DNA from: an uncultured Oscillibacter sp.
Lineage (GTDB): Bacteria > Bacillota > Clostridia > Oscillospirales > Oscillospiraceae
Assembly: GCF_947654275.1 (NCBI RefSeq)
Contig: NZ_CANTJS010000004.1
Coordinates: 40,810-104,809, forward strand
Length of the DNA: 64,000 bases
Reading direction: 5' to 3'
Part shown: positions 1 to 8,495 of the stretch, piece after piece
How positions within the stretch are numbered: the stretch's first letter is position 1
How the letters are laid out: every line of letters starts with the position of its first letter
Notes under the pieces: generated by a model
Seen by the model: the letters and a program-made list of their open reading frames with translations, nothing else
Databases searched by the model: none
What the model was told of the DNA's origin: nothing
Made by a program: the position numbers and the translations under genes

Positions 1-216
1 TTCCAGCCGCTCCGTCACCGTTCTGGCAAGCCCCGCCACCTGCTGGATGTTGTCAATCTGTCCATCCATCATGGAGCGGCTGCCATGCTCCGCCATTTCT
101 ATATCCAGGGCCTTGAACCGTCCGTTCATTGGCCGGCCCACCACGCCGATGACGCTGCGGGTGCCTATATCCAGGGCATAGATCAGGTCCTGCTCCTGGG
201 GTCTGTAGTCCGTCAT
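1..216 (-). CDS. FtsA/actin-like ATPase, N-terminal fragment (cut by window edge)
   Basis: Only the first 72 codons lie in the window; the gene continues beyond position 1. Residues 11-25 read LIYALDIGTRSVIGV, the phosphate-1 loop of the actin/Hsp70/FtsA fold (D-x-G-T-x-S). The Clostridia carry large FtsA-family proteins of this kind, annotated as cell-division or PilM-like proteins, so a membrane-linked actin-like role is likely but not provable from this piece. The ATG at 216 has a GGAGT ribosome site about 8 nt upstream. Nothing visible ties it to the flagellar genes. It could instead be a PilM- or Hsp70-like protein. Confidence 0.6.
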   Translation of the reverse strand, partial: MTDYRPQEQDLIYALDIGTRSVIGVVGRPMNGRFKALDIEMAEHGSRSMMDGQIDNIQQVAGLARTVTERLE

Positions 217-326
217 ATCCCTGACACTCCTTTTCTGTCATCACAGAGTCTGCTCTCAGGCAGACTCCGGCACTCCCAAAACGGGCGCGTCCCTGCCGGC
301 GCCGCCCCCTGCCGTCAAACCGAAAT

Positions 327-361
327 GTTGCCAGAAGGCGGACCTGCCGCCTTCTGGCAAC
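327..361. repeat. 15-bp perfect hairpin
   Basis: Arms at 327-341 and 347-361 are perfectly complementary (GTTGCCAGAAGGCGG and its complement) around a 5-nt loop. It lies in the 354-bp gap between the chemoreceptor stop and the FtsA-like start. No clear T-run follows on either strand, so it is not a textbook terminator, although it could slow transcription leaving the chemoreceptor gene. Confidence 0.6.
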
Positions 362-420
362 CATTGCAGGGAACCCGGTGTGCGGAACGGCATTCGCTCT
401 CCGCGCAACCGCTTATCTTC

Positions 421-571
421 AGAACCCGTGTTCACAGCCGCCGAACACCCTATGAGCGGTTTGCTCCCGCTCCTCGTTCAATTTTCCTGCCCTACGGCAG
501 TATGCCCGCGAAAATGCCCGAATCGGGAGGAACACGCCTTGTTTCGTCCTCCGGCTATGAATGCAGCTTCT
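421..571. repeat. Possible degenerate member of the TA-flanked palindromic element family
   Basis: The left end (421-440, AGAACCCGTGTTCACAGCCG) and the complement of the right end (552-571) agree at 14 of 20 positions. Both resemble the ends of the element at 48719-48881. The right end touches the stop codon of the chemoreceptor. The interior contains a small hairpin (487-500) but not the conserved TGAC-loop core, so membership is uncertain. Confidence 0.3.
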
Positions 572-2364
572 CAGTACTTGCTGAAGGGGCTGGAATCTCC
601 GCTGTATCCGGCATAACCGCTGTCCGGCTCCGCCACGCTGTCGTCAGCGGCAGCATAGCTGGGGGCGGGAGCGGGGCTTTCATAGCTGCTGCCGCTGTCA
701 TTGCGCAGACGGAACTTGCTCATCAGGCTCTTCATCAGGGAGGCCTGGCTGCTGAGCTCCTCGCTGGCGGCGGCGGATTCCTCGGAGGTGGCGGAGTTGG
801 TCTGCACCACGGAGGAAATCTGGTCGATGCCCTCGGTGACCTGGGCAATGGCCTCGGCCTCCTCCTCCACAGCCTTGGCAATCTCCTGGAGGGCGGACAT
901 GGACTCGTCGGTGGCTTCCACGGTCTTGCTCAGGGACAGGGAGACCTTTTTCACAATCTCGCTGCCGTCCTGAACAGAGGCGATGGAGTTGTCAATCAAT
1001 TCCTTGGTGGCCTTGGCAGCCTGGTCGGACTTGGTGGCCAGATTCCGCACCTCGTCGGCAACCACGGCGAAGCCCTTGCCGGCGCTGCCGGCCCGGGCGG
1101 CCTCCACAGCGGCGTTCAGAGCCAGGATGTTGGTCTGGAAGGCAATGTTCTCAATGGTGGCAATGATCTTGCCGATTTCCTCCGAGGAGCTGGAAATCTT
1201 CTCCATGGCCTTGACCATCTCGTCCATGTACGCGGCGCTCTCCCGAACACGCTGGTCGGCGTTCCTGGAGTGGTCCATGGCGATTTCGCTGCGCTTGGCA
1301 TTGCTCTGGGATTTCTCGGAAATATCAGCAATGGTGGCGGACAGCTCTTCCACGGCGCTGGCCTGCTCCGTAGCGCCCTGAGCCAGAGCCTGGGCGCCGG
1401 TAGACACCTGCTCGGAGCCGGCGGAAACCTGCTCGCCGCTGAGGGTGATCTGGGCCAGGGTGTCGCTGAGGCTGCTGTTGATCACACGGATGGATTTGAG
1501 CATGTTCACCAGCTCGCCTACATACAGCTGTTCAGCATTGGTGCGGCAATTGAAGTTTCCGCTGCCCATCTCCTCCAGGAGACGGCAGGTATCGCTGATA
1601 ACACCGGAAAGGACACGCTGGCTGGTCCGCAGGGCGTCGCACATCTCGCCCAGCTCGCTCTTGCTCTCATAATTTACGGGGATGTCCAGCTTGCCCTCGC
1701 TGAAACCAACCAGGGCCTTGCGAACCTCCTCCACAGGAACTACAATGCTCTTGATGATTGTCAGCGCGATGCGGAGCACTGCCACAGTGGCGATCAACAT
1801 CGCCACAATAATGGAAATTATTGCTATCGTGGAAATGATATTCTGCCGCGAGATAATGTTGGCCTGCTCAGACTGGAGCCTGGCAGCCAGCGCATCACCA
1901 GCGGATGCAGCCTGGTTCAGAGCGGGGGTGCAGGTACTTACGATCATATTGGCCGCCTGCTGCTGATTGGTCCGAACAGTCTGTCCAATTGTGACAGCCT
2001 CCTCCTCCCATTCCTCTACCATGTTAACAAAGTTGTTCAGCTCGGTCTTATCCTCAAGGGGATAGATACTGTTCAGAGTAGCTAACTGAGAGGCCAGCTC
2101 ATTGATTTTGCTGTTGCAGGTATCGACGCTGGACATATTGCCGGACAATACCGCGTCACGCAGGTTACGGGCGGCAATGTTGTAATCAATGCGGCAGTCG
2201 GACGCCAACTCATTGGATTCCACATACTTTTCCAGAATGTTAGTATATTGCCTCTTCTGTACTGTCATCAGGATCAGCGCTGCGATGATAATAATTACAG
2301 AGACAATGATGGTAATGCCGTACCCCACGACCAGGCTCTTCCTGATCTTCATGTTCTTAATCAT
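571..2364 (-). CDS. Methyl-accepting chemotaxis protein
   Basis: A 597-residue transmembrane chemoreceptor. A membrane helix at about 10-35 is followed by a helical extracellular sensor (about 36-175), a second membrane helix (about 176-200), HAMP, and a long cytoplasmic coiled coil. The conserved signalling tip includes [20 protein letters not shown] and [15 protein letters not shown], where CheA and CheW bind. The start at 2364 is preceded by GAGGAGG at 8 nt; an in-frame ATG 45 nt upstream has no such site. It follows the FtsE-like gene by 63 nt and may share its transcript. The ligand cannot be read from the sequence. The C-terminus carries no CheR-tethering pentapeptide. Confidence 0.95.
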   Translation of the reverse strand: MIKNMKIRKSLVVGYGITIIVSVIIIIAALILMTVQKRQYTNILEKYVESNELASDCRIDYNIAARNLRDAVLSGNMSSVDTCNSKINELASQLATLNSIYPLEDKTELNNFVNMVEEWEEEAVTIGQTVRTNQQQAANMIVSTCTPALNQAASAGDALAARLQSEQANIISRQNIISTIAIISIIVAMLIATVAVLRIALTIIKSIVVPVEEVRKALVGFSEGKLDIPVNYESKSELGEMCDALRTSQRVLSGVISDTCRLLEEMGSGNFNCRTNAEQLYVGELVNMLKSIRVINSSLSDTLAQITLSGEQVSAGSEQVSTGAQALAQGATEQASAVEELSATIADISEKSQSNAKRSEIAMDHSRNADQRVRESAAYMDEMVKAMEKISSSSEEIGKIIATIENIAFQTNILALNAAVEAARAGSAGKGFAVVADEVRNLATKSDQAAKATKELIDNSIASVQDGSEIVKKVSLSLSKTVEATDESMSALQEIAKAVEEEAEAIAQVTEGIDQISSVVQTNSATSEESAAASEELSSQASLMKSLMSKFRLRNDSGSSYESPAPAPSYAAADDSVAEPDSGYAGYSGDSSPFSKY

Positions 2365-2427
2365 TTCTGATTTCCTCCTCTTTATGTTCGGTTCCTGCTT
2401 ATCTATCAATCATCGGCTCCGTGCTGC

Positions 2428-3165
2428 TTACATCACGTCGCCGTATCTTCCCTTTTTCACGTCACCGAAAATCTGTCCGTCCACCAGCGTCACCACCCGG
2501 CGGCGCATGATGTTCACATATTTGCTGGCGTGGGTGGCCATGATGACCGTGGTTCCCCGGTGATTGACCTCCATTAAAAGCTGGAAGATATCCCAGATAT
2601 TATCATCGTCCAGATTTGCGGTAATCTCATCCAGCACCAGGATAGGCGGACTGTTAATCAGGGCCCTGGCCAGCTCCACACGGCGGCACTCCCCCACCGA
2701 CATCTCGGCAGGGTACTTCTTCCCGGCCCCCCGCATGCCGACCAGTCCCAGCACCTTATCCACCCGCTCCTGCAGATGCTTTGCGTTTTCAAAGCGGCGG
2801 CGTCCCACCTGAGCCGCAACCCAAAGGTTTTCCTCCACGGTCATTTTCCGGATCAGGCTGTGTTCCTGCTGCACCTTTCCGAAGAGAATGGCCATGCGGT
2901 TGTGGCTCCAGGGAATCAGCTTGGTCAGATCCTTCTGGTCCAGACTGACCCGGCCCCGGTCCGGCTTGAGCTTGCCGGAAATCAGATCCAGCAGCGTGCT
3001 CTTCCCGGCTCCGCTGCTGCCGATGATGAAGACGAACTCTCCCTGCTTGATGGTCAGGTCGATGTTCTCCACCCCGGTCTCAAAGCGCCGGCCTCCGTTC
3101 TCCTTCCGCTGCCGCCGGCTCAGCTTATAGCGCTTTGTTACATTTTCCAGCGTGATCGTGGGCAT
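2428..3165 (-). CDS. Orphan FtsE-like ABC ATPase
   Basis: A 245-residue ABC ATPase closest in layout to FtsE. It has a Walker A (GSSGAGKST, about 46-54), a Q-loop near KVQQ, a Walker B (ILVLDE) and a switch histidine (MATHASK). The signature loop reads MSVGECRR rather than LSGGQ, and the insertion KLSRRQRKENGGRR after the first strand is unusual. No FtsX-like permease is next to it; the neighbours are a chemoreceptor and fliD-fliS. ATP 165 nt downstream of fliT-like coding suggests co-transcription with them. The start at 3165 has GGAGGT only 4 nt upstream. Its partner is unknown; FtsX may be encoded elsewhere, or it may serve a flagellar role. Confidence 0.8.
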   Translation of the reverse strand: MPTITLENVTKRYKLSRRQRKENGGRRFETGVENIDLTIKQGEFVFIIGSSGAGKSTLLDLISGKLKPDRGRVSLDQKDLTKLIPWSHNRMAILFGKVQQEHSLIRKMTVEENLWVAAQVGRRRFENAKHLQERVDKVLGLVGMRGAGKKYPAEMSVGECRRVELARALINSPPILVLDEITANLDDDNIWDIFQLLMEVNHRGTTVIMATHASKYVNIMRRRVVTLVDGQIFGDVKKGRYGDVM

Positions 3166-3184
3166 AGTACCTCCGCGCGTGGAT

Positions 3185-3207
3185 GCCCCCGGCACTGGGC
3201 CGGGGGC
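3185..3207. other. GC-rich hairpin between fliT-like gene and ABC ATPase
   Basis: Arms GCCCCCGGC (3185-3193) and GCCGGGGGC (3199-3207) form a 9-bp stem with a 5-nt loop just after the stop of the upstream minus-strand gene. No T-run follows, so it is more likely to affect mRNA stability or to attenuate than to terminate. Confidence 0.5.
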
Positions 3208-3214
3208 TCCGGCA

Positions 3215-3601
3215 TTATTGATAAATCGACTTTTCCCGGGTCACCTTTCGGTTTACAATCCGGTCCAGGTCCACCAGCTGCTTCAAAAGCCTCTGATTGA
3301 TAGCCGCCTGATTGGCCAGGGCCGCCTCCTCCGGCGCCGGCGTACCGGACCCCTTCAGAAGCGCCTCCATGGGGCCCTGCGCCTCCTGGGGAAGCGCCGC
3401 CTTCAGCTGGTCCAGAACCTGCTGCCCCCGGCGGAGCTTTTCCACAGGCTCCTGCCGCATGGCCACCAGCATCTGAACCGTCACCTGATCATTGCGGTCC
3501 ACCGCCTCCGCCAGCTGGCGGGTCAGGTCGTAGGTCTCGTTCAGGGCCGTGTAGATCCGCTTCAGCTGAACATGAATATTCATCAGCGCGGATGCCTCCA
3601 T
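3215..3601 (-). CDS. FliT/FlgN-like flagellar chaperone candidate
   Basis: A 128-residue, almost wholly helical, charged protein immediately downstream (8 nt) of fliS. The order fliD-fliS-fliT is standard in Bacillota, and size, helical heptads and a Gln/Leu-rich C-terminus fit a FliT- or FlgN-type export chaperone, which holds FliD or hook-associated proteins unfolded before secretion. Sequence similarity alone is weak, so the assignment rests on position. A second in-frame ATG at 3583, preceded by GGAGG at 10 nt, is an equally plausible start and would give 122 residues. Confidence 0.6.
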   Translation of the reverse strand: MEASALMNIHVQLKRIYTALNETYDLTRQLAEAVDRNDQVTVQMLVAMRQEPVEKLRRGQQVLDQLKAALPQEAQGPMEALLKGSGTPAPEEAALANQAAINQRLLKQLVDLDRIVNRKVTREKSIYQ

Positions 3602-3609
3602 CCTCTCAC

Positions 3610-3987
3610 CTACTTCCCGGAATCGCCGCTCTTCTGCGCCTGACGGAAGGCGTCCCGCAGCTCCCCGATCATGGACTTCACATGGGCCAGCAGGTCCTGC
3701 CGCCGGCCAATCTTCACCCGGCCCAGCTCATAGGTGAAATACTCATAGAGCTGGGTCAGGTTTTTGCTGATGGGATACTGCCGGTCCAGCGTATCATCCA
3801 GATACTGGATGATCTCCACTGCCCGCTGCACCGAGGCCTCAAAAACGGGATAATCCTGCTTCTTCAGCGTGATTTCCGCCTGGGCAAGGCGCTTAAAAAG
3901 CTCGTCATACAGCAGAAGAAGCAGCTCGCCCTGGGTCATGGTGTTGACGCTTTGCTCCTTATATTGGTTGAAGCCCTTCATATCCAT
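3610..3987 (-). CDS. fliS: Flagellar export chaperone FliS
   Basis: A 125-residue FliS. The N-terminal segment QYKEQSVNTMTQGELLLLLY is the family hallmark (Y-x(n)-T-x2-E/Q-L-L-x-M/L-L-Y), and the rest forms the four-helix bundle that wraps the C-terminal tail of flagellin and prevents early assembly in the cytoplasm. It follows fliD by 33 nt. GGCGGTGAT lies 9 nt upstream of the ATG. The flagellin it should serve is not in this window. Confidence 0.95.
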   Translation of the reverse strand: MDMKGFNQYKEQSVNTMTQGELLLLLYDELFKRLAQAEITLKKQDYPVFEASVQRAVEIIQYLDDTLDRQYPISKNLTQLYEYFTYELGRVKIGRRQDLLAHVKSMIGELRDAFRQAQKSGDSGK

Positions 3988-4020
3988 CGTCTGTGAATCA
4001 CCGCCTTTTCATGCGCTTCA

Positions 4021-6828
4021 TCAGCCGCCCATCAGCTGGGCGAAGTAAGAGCTCTGGGAATTCATCTGGGCCACCAGCTGCTCCAGCTGAGAGAACTTAC
4101 TGGTGTAGTAGTCCACCTGGTCGCTCATTTTGTCTTCCCACTTCTCAATTTCCTTGTCAATCTTATCCAGCTCCTGCTGGATGGTGTTGGTATACATGGT
4201 GCTGGGGGCCAGGGGGGAACCGGCCTTGCTGACCAGCACGCCCTTGCCGCCCTCGGTCTTGCCGTACAGCTCCAGGGGCTGTTTCAGCGCCTGCATCAGG
4301 CCGTTGCTCTTGGCTCCGGAATCCGTGCTGGCGGTAAAAGCGTCCCGCACGGCGTCCGGGTCGTTGTTCAGCGCGTCCCGGAACTTTGTCTCGTTAAACT
4401 CCAGGGTGCTCAGGCCGTTGGAATAGTTCACGGTAATGCCCGCCGCCCGGAGGGCCGCGCCGTTCTCGCCGGTCATGGACACAGCGGAGGTCAGGCGGGT
4501 GTACAGGCTGCGCAGGTCGTTATCGCCAAAGAGGATGCCGGTCTTGGCCTTTTCCTCCCAGGCCTCAATGGTGCTCTCGGACATGCCCTCCTTGTCCTCG
4601 TCGGTCAGGGGCTCATACCGCTGGTTTTTGCTCTGGTTGCGATACAGGGGCAGGGTGGAATAAGCATTCTTGATCTCCGTCACCATGGCGTTGTAGTCCG
4701 CCACCATTTCCTTCACCACGTCCACAATTTTGTCCGCGTCGGAGCTGGTTTCAAAGGTGACGGCCTCGGCCTTGTCGTCCCGGACGGCAGTTTTCTCCGT
4801 GACAGCGGAAACGTCCATGGCCTGGTCGCTGCCGGCGTCAAAACGCAGGCGGCCCTGGGCGTCCACCCGGGCGTAGACCTCCTCGCCCTTATGGTTCTCA
4901 AAGGTCAGCTTCCCGTCCTCGTCCATGGAGCCGTATACGGTCTTGCCGCTCTTTTCGTCCAGGAAGGCCAGTCTGCCGTCGTCCAGCTTTTCCGCGCTGA
5001 ACTGCTTGCTCTTGCCGTCTCCCTGGTCCACAGAGAAGAGAGGGTTGCCCTTCTCGTCCAGGGACTGGCTGACGTCATATTTGATATTTCCGTCCTCGTC
5101 GGTCTCGTAGCCAAAGGTCCCCTTGAGGTTGATGGTCATGCCGTCCAGCTCCACACTGTTGGAGCTGCGGGTAATTTCTCCCAGGGAGGTTCCGTTGATG
5201 CTGACCTCCAGAATGGCATCCTGGCCCTTGGTATAAGTTCCATCACCCTTGTCGTCATAGGTGCCGGGCGCGCCGAACAGCTTGGAGGACAGGCCCTCGA
5301 ACCGGATTTCGCTGGCAGCTCCCGTGTCCTTGGCGGTAAAGGTCAGCTCGTTGGTCAGCTTGGAATAGCCCACCTTGACCCCGGAATCACTGTTGCTGTT
5401 CATGGTGTTGATTACCGTACTCAGGGTGGTATTTTCATTAAACCGCCCCACTTCCTTGCCGTTGACCTTAAAGGAATAGAGCTGGTTTCCGTCGGTGTCC
5501 GTCACCGGCACCTTTGTGACCTTACCATTGCTGTCCACTTTCAGCTCATAGAGCGCTTCCAGATCCTTAAAGCCGTCCTCGCCCAGCAGCTCGCCCAGCG
5601 TCTTGTTAGTATTGAGATAGCTGGTGATCTGATTGCTCTCACCGAAGCCAAGGGTCTCGCCCTTGGTAGACTGGACGGAAAAAGTGGAGCCCTTCTGTCC
5701 AGTGGTAAACTGGAGCTGGATGCCCTTTTCGCCGCCGTTTTTGTCGCTCACCGTCAGCTTGCCCTTTCCAAAGGCCTCGTCAATATTTTTCTGGAGGGCT
5801 TCGAGATACGCCTGGTCCCGCTCCGCCGGGGTCCGTTTATCGTCCTTGTCCGCCTTGATATCCTTGGCGGTGGGCATTTTCACGGTCTTGGTGACGCCGT
5901 CCAGAGTAATCTGAAGGCTGCCGCCCTTGGAAGACAGGTACTCCAGGGTGCTCATGGTCTCCTTCATATTTGCCACGCCTGAGGCGTCCAGGCTCTTGAC
6001 CTGTTTGCCGTATATACTGCTGAGATCCTGGCCGCCCAGCAGCTGTTTCTTTACGCTGTCACTGGCCGCACTGATATAGACATTGTTATTTTTGGGGTCC
6101 GCAAAGGTGATTTTGCCGTCCTTGACCTCGGCCCGAACCAGCTCCTCGGTCAGCTCCTTGCCGGTGTAGCTCTTGCTGCCGATGATCACCGTCTGCTCTT
6201 CCAGCTGCCGGTTGATCTCGTCCGCCAGCTCCTGGGCGTTGTCATAGGTCTTGGTCTCGTCAAAGTTGATGGTCAGGTAGCTCAGCGCGTTGGAACCGCC
6301 ATAGGCCAGGGTCATGCTGCCGGAAAAGGTGCTGACGGTCATATCCTTGTCCAGGTCCATGGACCCGGGGGCGGCCGCAGACACGGTTCCGGAATTGAAG
6401 TCGGAGGTCTGTTTGTCCAGGAAGGTTCCGCTCAGCTTATAGGTGGCGGCGGAGGCCAGCTGCCGGACCCGGTCCACCCGGATGTCGCTGTTGGAGCGCC
6501 CGGTGGCGGTGACCTTGTCGGCATTGCTGCCCTTGGCCACCGTTTTCACCGCCTGATCGAAAAAGCTGGTGGACATCAGGTTGTTGGAAGAACGGTAAGA
6601 CGTGTACTTCGCGAGGAAGGACGACATCTTATCGATCATGCTTCTGTAGGACTCCTGCTTCCACTCGGTCTTTGTGCGCTTCTGGCTCAGGGATGTGATC
6701 TTGTTTTTGTACGCGGATATCGCGTTTTCGATCATACCCTCCGTATCCAGACCGCTGGCGAGGCCGGAGATGACATTTCTGCTTCCATAAATGCTGCTTG
6801 CGCTGCTGACGCTGCTGACAGAGGCCAT
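4021..6828 (-). CDS. fliD: Flagellar hook-associated protein 2 (filament cap), enlarged
   Basis: FliD caps the growing filament and folds incoming flagellin. The N-terminus carries the FliD signature (GLASGLDTEGMIE, then SLSQKRTKTEWKQESYRSM), and the C-terminus has the conserved NDLRSLYTRLTS region plus a terminal coiled coil (QQELDKIDKEIEKWEDKM). At 935 residues it is nearly twice the usual 450-550. The extra length is in surface domains, including about residues 574-663, where short units of the type D-x-x-G-x-L-x-F recur about every 16-24 residues. The start at 6828 follows GGGAGTGGGG; an in-frame codon 18 nt earlier lacks a site. The hairpin at 6857-6885 lies in its leader. Confidence 0.95.
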   Translation of the reverse strand: MASVSSVSSASSIYGSRNVISGLASGLDTEGMIENAISAYKNKITSLSQKRTKTEWKQESYRSMIDKMSSFLAKYTSYRSSNNLMSTSFFDQAVKTVAKGSNADKVTATGRSNSDIRVDRVRQLASAATYKLSGTFLDKQTSDFNSGTVSAAAPGSMDLDKDMTVSTFSGSMTLAYGGSNALSYLTINFDETKTYDNAQELADEINRQLEEQTVIIGSKSYTGKELTEELVRAEVKDGKITFADPKNNNVYISAASDSVKKQLLGGQDLSSIYGKQVKSLDASGVANMKETMSTLEYLSSKGGSLQITLDGVTKTVKMPTAKDIKADKDDKRTPAERDQAYLEALQKNIDEAFGKGKLTVSDKNGGEKGIQLQFTTGQKGSTFSVQSTKGETLGFGESNQITSYLNTNKTLGELLGEDGFKDLEALYELKVDSNGKVTKVPVTDTDGNQLYSFKVNGKEVGRFNENTTLSTVINTMNSNSDSGVKVGYSKLTNELTFTAKDTGAASEIRFEGLSSKLFGAPGTYDDKGDGTYTKGQDAILEVSINGTSLGEITRSSNSVELDGMTINLKGTFGYETDEDGNIKYDVSQSLDEKGNPLFSVDQGDGKSKQFSAEKLDDGRLAFLDEKSGKTVYGSMDEDGKLTFENHKGEEVYARVDAQGRLRFDAGSDQAMDVSAVTEKTAVRDDKAEAVTFETSSDADKIVDVVKEMVADYNAMVTEIKNAYSTLPLYRNQSKNQRYEPLTDEDKEGMSESTIEAWEEKAKTGILFGDNDLRSLYTRLTSAVSMTGENGAALRAAGITVNYSNGLSTLEFNETKFRDALNNDPDAVRDAFTASTDSGAKSNGLMQALKQPLELYGKTEGGKGVLVSKAGSPLAPSTMYTNTIQQELDKIDKEIEKWEDKMSDQVDYYTSKFSQLEQLVAQMNSQSSYFAQLMGG

Positions 6829-6856
6829 ATACCCCACTCCCTTCATAATATCAGGC

Positions 6857-6885
6857 GATTCGCCGCCTCACGGAGGCGGTGAATC
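6857..6885. other. Hairpin in the fliD leader
   Basis: A 13-bp stem (GATTCGCCGCCTC at 6857-6869 against 6873-6885, one G-T pair) with a 3-nt loop sits about 30 nt upstream of the fliD start in the divergent fliD/parA gap. The rest of the gap is AT-rich. It could shield or stabilise fliD mRNA. Confidence 0.5.
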
Positions 6886-6935
6886 CTTCCAAGAATTTTT
6901 TTGATATTCCTCTATGTTTTTTTATCGACATATAG

Positions 6936-6941
6936 TATAAT
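6936..6941 (+). promoter_or_regulatory. Possible -10 box for parA
   Basis: TATAAT lies 49 nt upstream of the parA TTG in an AT-rich stretch. No good -35 hexamer sits 16-18 nt before it, so the promoter may be weak or need an activator. The opposite strand also has TATACT-like bases for fliD. No convincing sigma-28 (TAAA-N15-CCGATAT) site was found in the gap. Confidence 0.35.
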
Positions 6942-6989
6942 AAAAATAAGAGGTCCGCGTTTAGTTTTTACAGTAAGGAGGAAAATCCT

Positions 6990-7769
6990 TTGACACAGGT
7001 TATCACCGTCACAAACCAGAAGGGCGGCGTGGGCAAAACCACCACCGTCTCCGCCCTGGTCTGCGGTCTCACCCAGCGAGGCGCACGGGTTCTGGGCGTC
7101 GATCTGGACCCCCAAGGCAACCTGGGCTTCACCCTTGGCCTGGACATCGGAGACGGCTACACGGTCTACGATGTGCTGACCGGAGCACACCCCATTGAGG
7201 CATCCATCTCCCACACGGACTACGGAGATATCCTCCCCTCGGACATCATGCTCTCCACCGCCGAGGTGGCCTTTACCGCGCCCCGCCGGGAATTCATGCT
7301 CTCCCAGCATCTGGACGCCGTCAAGGACCGGTATGACTTCATCATCATCGACACGCCCCCGGCCCTGAACATCCTGACCATCAACGCTTATGTGGCCTCC
7401 ACCGGGCTCATCGTCCCCATGGAGGCGGAGGTGCTGAGTCTGGTGGGCGTCTCCCAGATTCAGGACACCATTGAAACCGTCCGCAAATCCTTCAACCCGG
7501 ATCTGAAGGTCCTGGGCATTCTGCTGAACAAATATAACCAGCGCCTCACCCTCTCACGGGAAATTCTGGACCTCGCTGAGGCGGTGGCTGAGCAGCTGGA
7601 CAGCCGGGTGTTCCCCACCAGAGTCCGCCGGGGCGTGGACGTGGCCATGGCCCCTGCCCACGGACAGAGCGTGCTGACCTACCAGCCCCGCTGCAAGGCC
7701 GCCATGGACCTGCGGAAAATCGTGGACGCCGTGGCCGGTCCCCGGTTCCCCGCTCTTAAAAGACGCTGA
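6990..7769 (+). CDS. ParA/Soj-type Walker ATPase
   Basis: A 259-residue P-loop ATPase of the ParA/MinD superfamily. It shows the deviant Walker A motif KGGVGKTTT (about 10-18) with the signature lysine, Walker A' VDLDPQGN and Walker B IIIDTPP. Such proteins position plasmids, chromosomes, chemoreceptor arrays or other cargo by ATP-dependent binding to DNA and partner-stimulated hydrolysis. The start is TTG, preceded by AAGGAGG at about 7 nt. It lies between fliD and an operon partner with a basic N-terminal peptide (33 nt downstream). No ParB or parS-like repeats are seen. It is Soj-like rather than FlhG-like, because it lacks FlhG's N-terminal FlhF-activating helix. Confidence 0.9.
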   Translation: MTQVITVTNQKGGVGKTTTVSALVCGLTQRGARVLGVDLDPQGNLGFTLGLDIGDGYTVYDVLTGAHPIEASISHTDYGDILPSDIMLSTAEVAFTAPRREFMLSQHLDAVKDRYDFIIIDTPPALNILTINAYVASTGLIVPMEAEVLSLVGVSQIQDTIETVRKSFNPDLKVLGILLNKYNQRLTLSREILDLAEAVAEQLDSRVFPTRVRRGVDVAMAPAHGQSVLTYQPRCKAAMDLRKIVDAVAGPRFPALKRR

Positions 7770-7802
7770 CAACAGATCAACGACAGTAAAGGAGTTTTTA
7801 TT

Positions 7803-8495
7803 ATGGCTTCCAGTAACAGCAGCAAAACCGCCCATGTCATGAACCTTCTCAGCAAAAACCGCGGCGGCGCTCCCGCCCCGGAGCCCGAAGCGCCGGCCGA
7901 GAAGACCAAACCCGCCGAGCCCGCCGAACAGGTCGAGACCGTTGAAAAGCCCTCCCCCGTGGCCCCTATCATCTCCTCCATCAATGCCGACGCCGCCGTC
8001 TCCAACCAGATCAAGGACGCCCTGGAAGCGGAGCTCACCGAGGATTCTCCGGCGCCTCCCCAGACCCCCCAGGAGAAGGCCGCCCCTCCCCGGCCGGCGG
8101 AGCCCGCTCCCCCCAGCGCCGAGGAGCTGATGGACCTGCCCCCCATCAGGCCCGCCGAGGAGCCGGCAAAGGCACCGGCAAAAGTACCGGCAGAGACCCC
8201 CCCAGAGGCGCCAGCAGAGGAGTGCTATGTCAACGTGATGCAGCTTCTGGTAGAGGAAAAGGCAGAGAAGTACATGCAGATGTTCGGCGTCTGCTGCTGC
8301 GAGCGCTGCCAGCTGGACGTCAAGGCCTTTGCTCTGAACCACCTGCCCCCCAAGTATGTCTTCATGGGCCCTGACGAGCGGGTGCCCCGCCTGACGGTGT
8401 ATGAGGCCCAATACAGCAGCGACATCACCGCTCAGCTGCTCAAGGCCTGCACCATCGTCCACGAAACGCCCCACCACACCCGTCCGTCCCTCTGA
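7803..8495 (+). CDS. ComFB-domain protein with basic N-terminal peptide and Pro/Ala linker
   Basis: A 230-residue, three-part protein. Residues 1-22 form a short Ser/Lys/Arg-containing peptide (HVMNLLSKNR core). Residues about 23-135 are a disordered Pro/Ala/Glu linker. Residues about 138-225 match the late-competence ComFB family, with a Cys cluster and the hallmark run CERCQLDVKAFALNHLPPKY. ComFB proteins have been reported in cyanobacteria as cyclic-di-nucleotide receptors; in Bacillus comFB is a competence-operon gene of unknown role. Here it follows parA in an operon, so it is a candidate ParA partner. AAAGGAG lies 8 nt upstream of the ATG, and a bidirectional terminator follows at 8606. 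Confidence 0.8.
   Translation: MASSNSSKTAHVMNLLSKNRGGAPAPEPEAPAEKTKPAEPAEQVETVEKPSPVAPIISSINADAAVSNQIKDALEAELTEDSPAPPQTPQEKAAPPRPAEPAPPSAEELMDLPPIRPAEEPAKAPAKVPAETPPEAPAEECYVNVMQLLVEEKAEKYMQMFGVCCCERCQLDVKAFALNHLPPKYVFMGPDERVPRLTVYEAQYSSDITAQLLKACTIVHETPHHTRPSL

Noticed and set aside
85..2085. 666-codon plus-strand open frame
   Set aside because: It runs opposite to the chemoreceptor gene; its composition (long His/Leu/Gly runs) is that of an antisense shadow in GC-rich DNA.
2365..2450. GCCGAT sequence upstream of the chemoreceptor considered as a sigma-28 promoter
   Set aside because: No TAAA box at the required distance of about 15 nt.
6990..7769. FlhG/MinD assignment for the ParA-type ATPase
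   Set aside because: No FlhF-activating N-terminal helix and no C-terminal membrane-targeting helix of MinD/FlhG type; the Soj-like motifs fit better.
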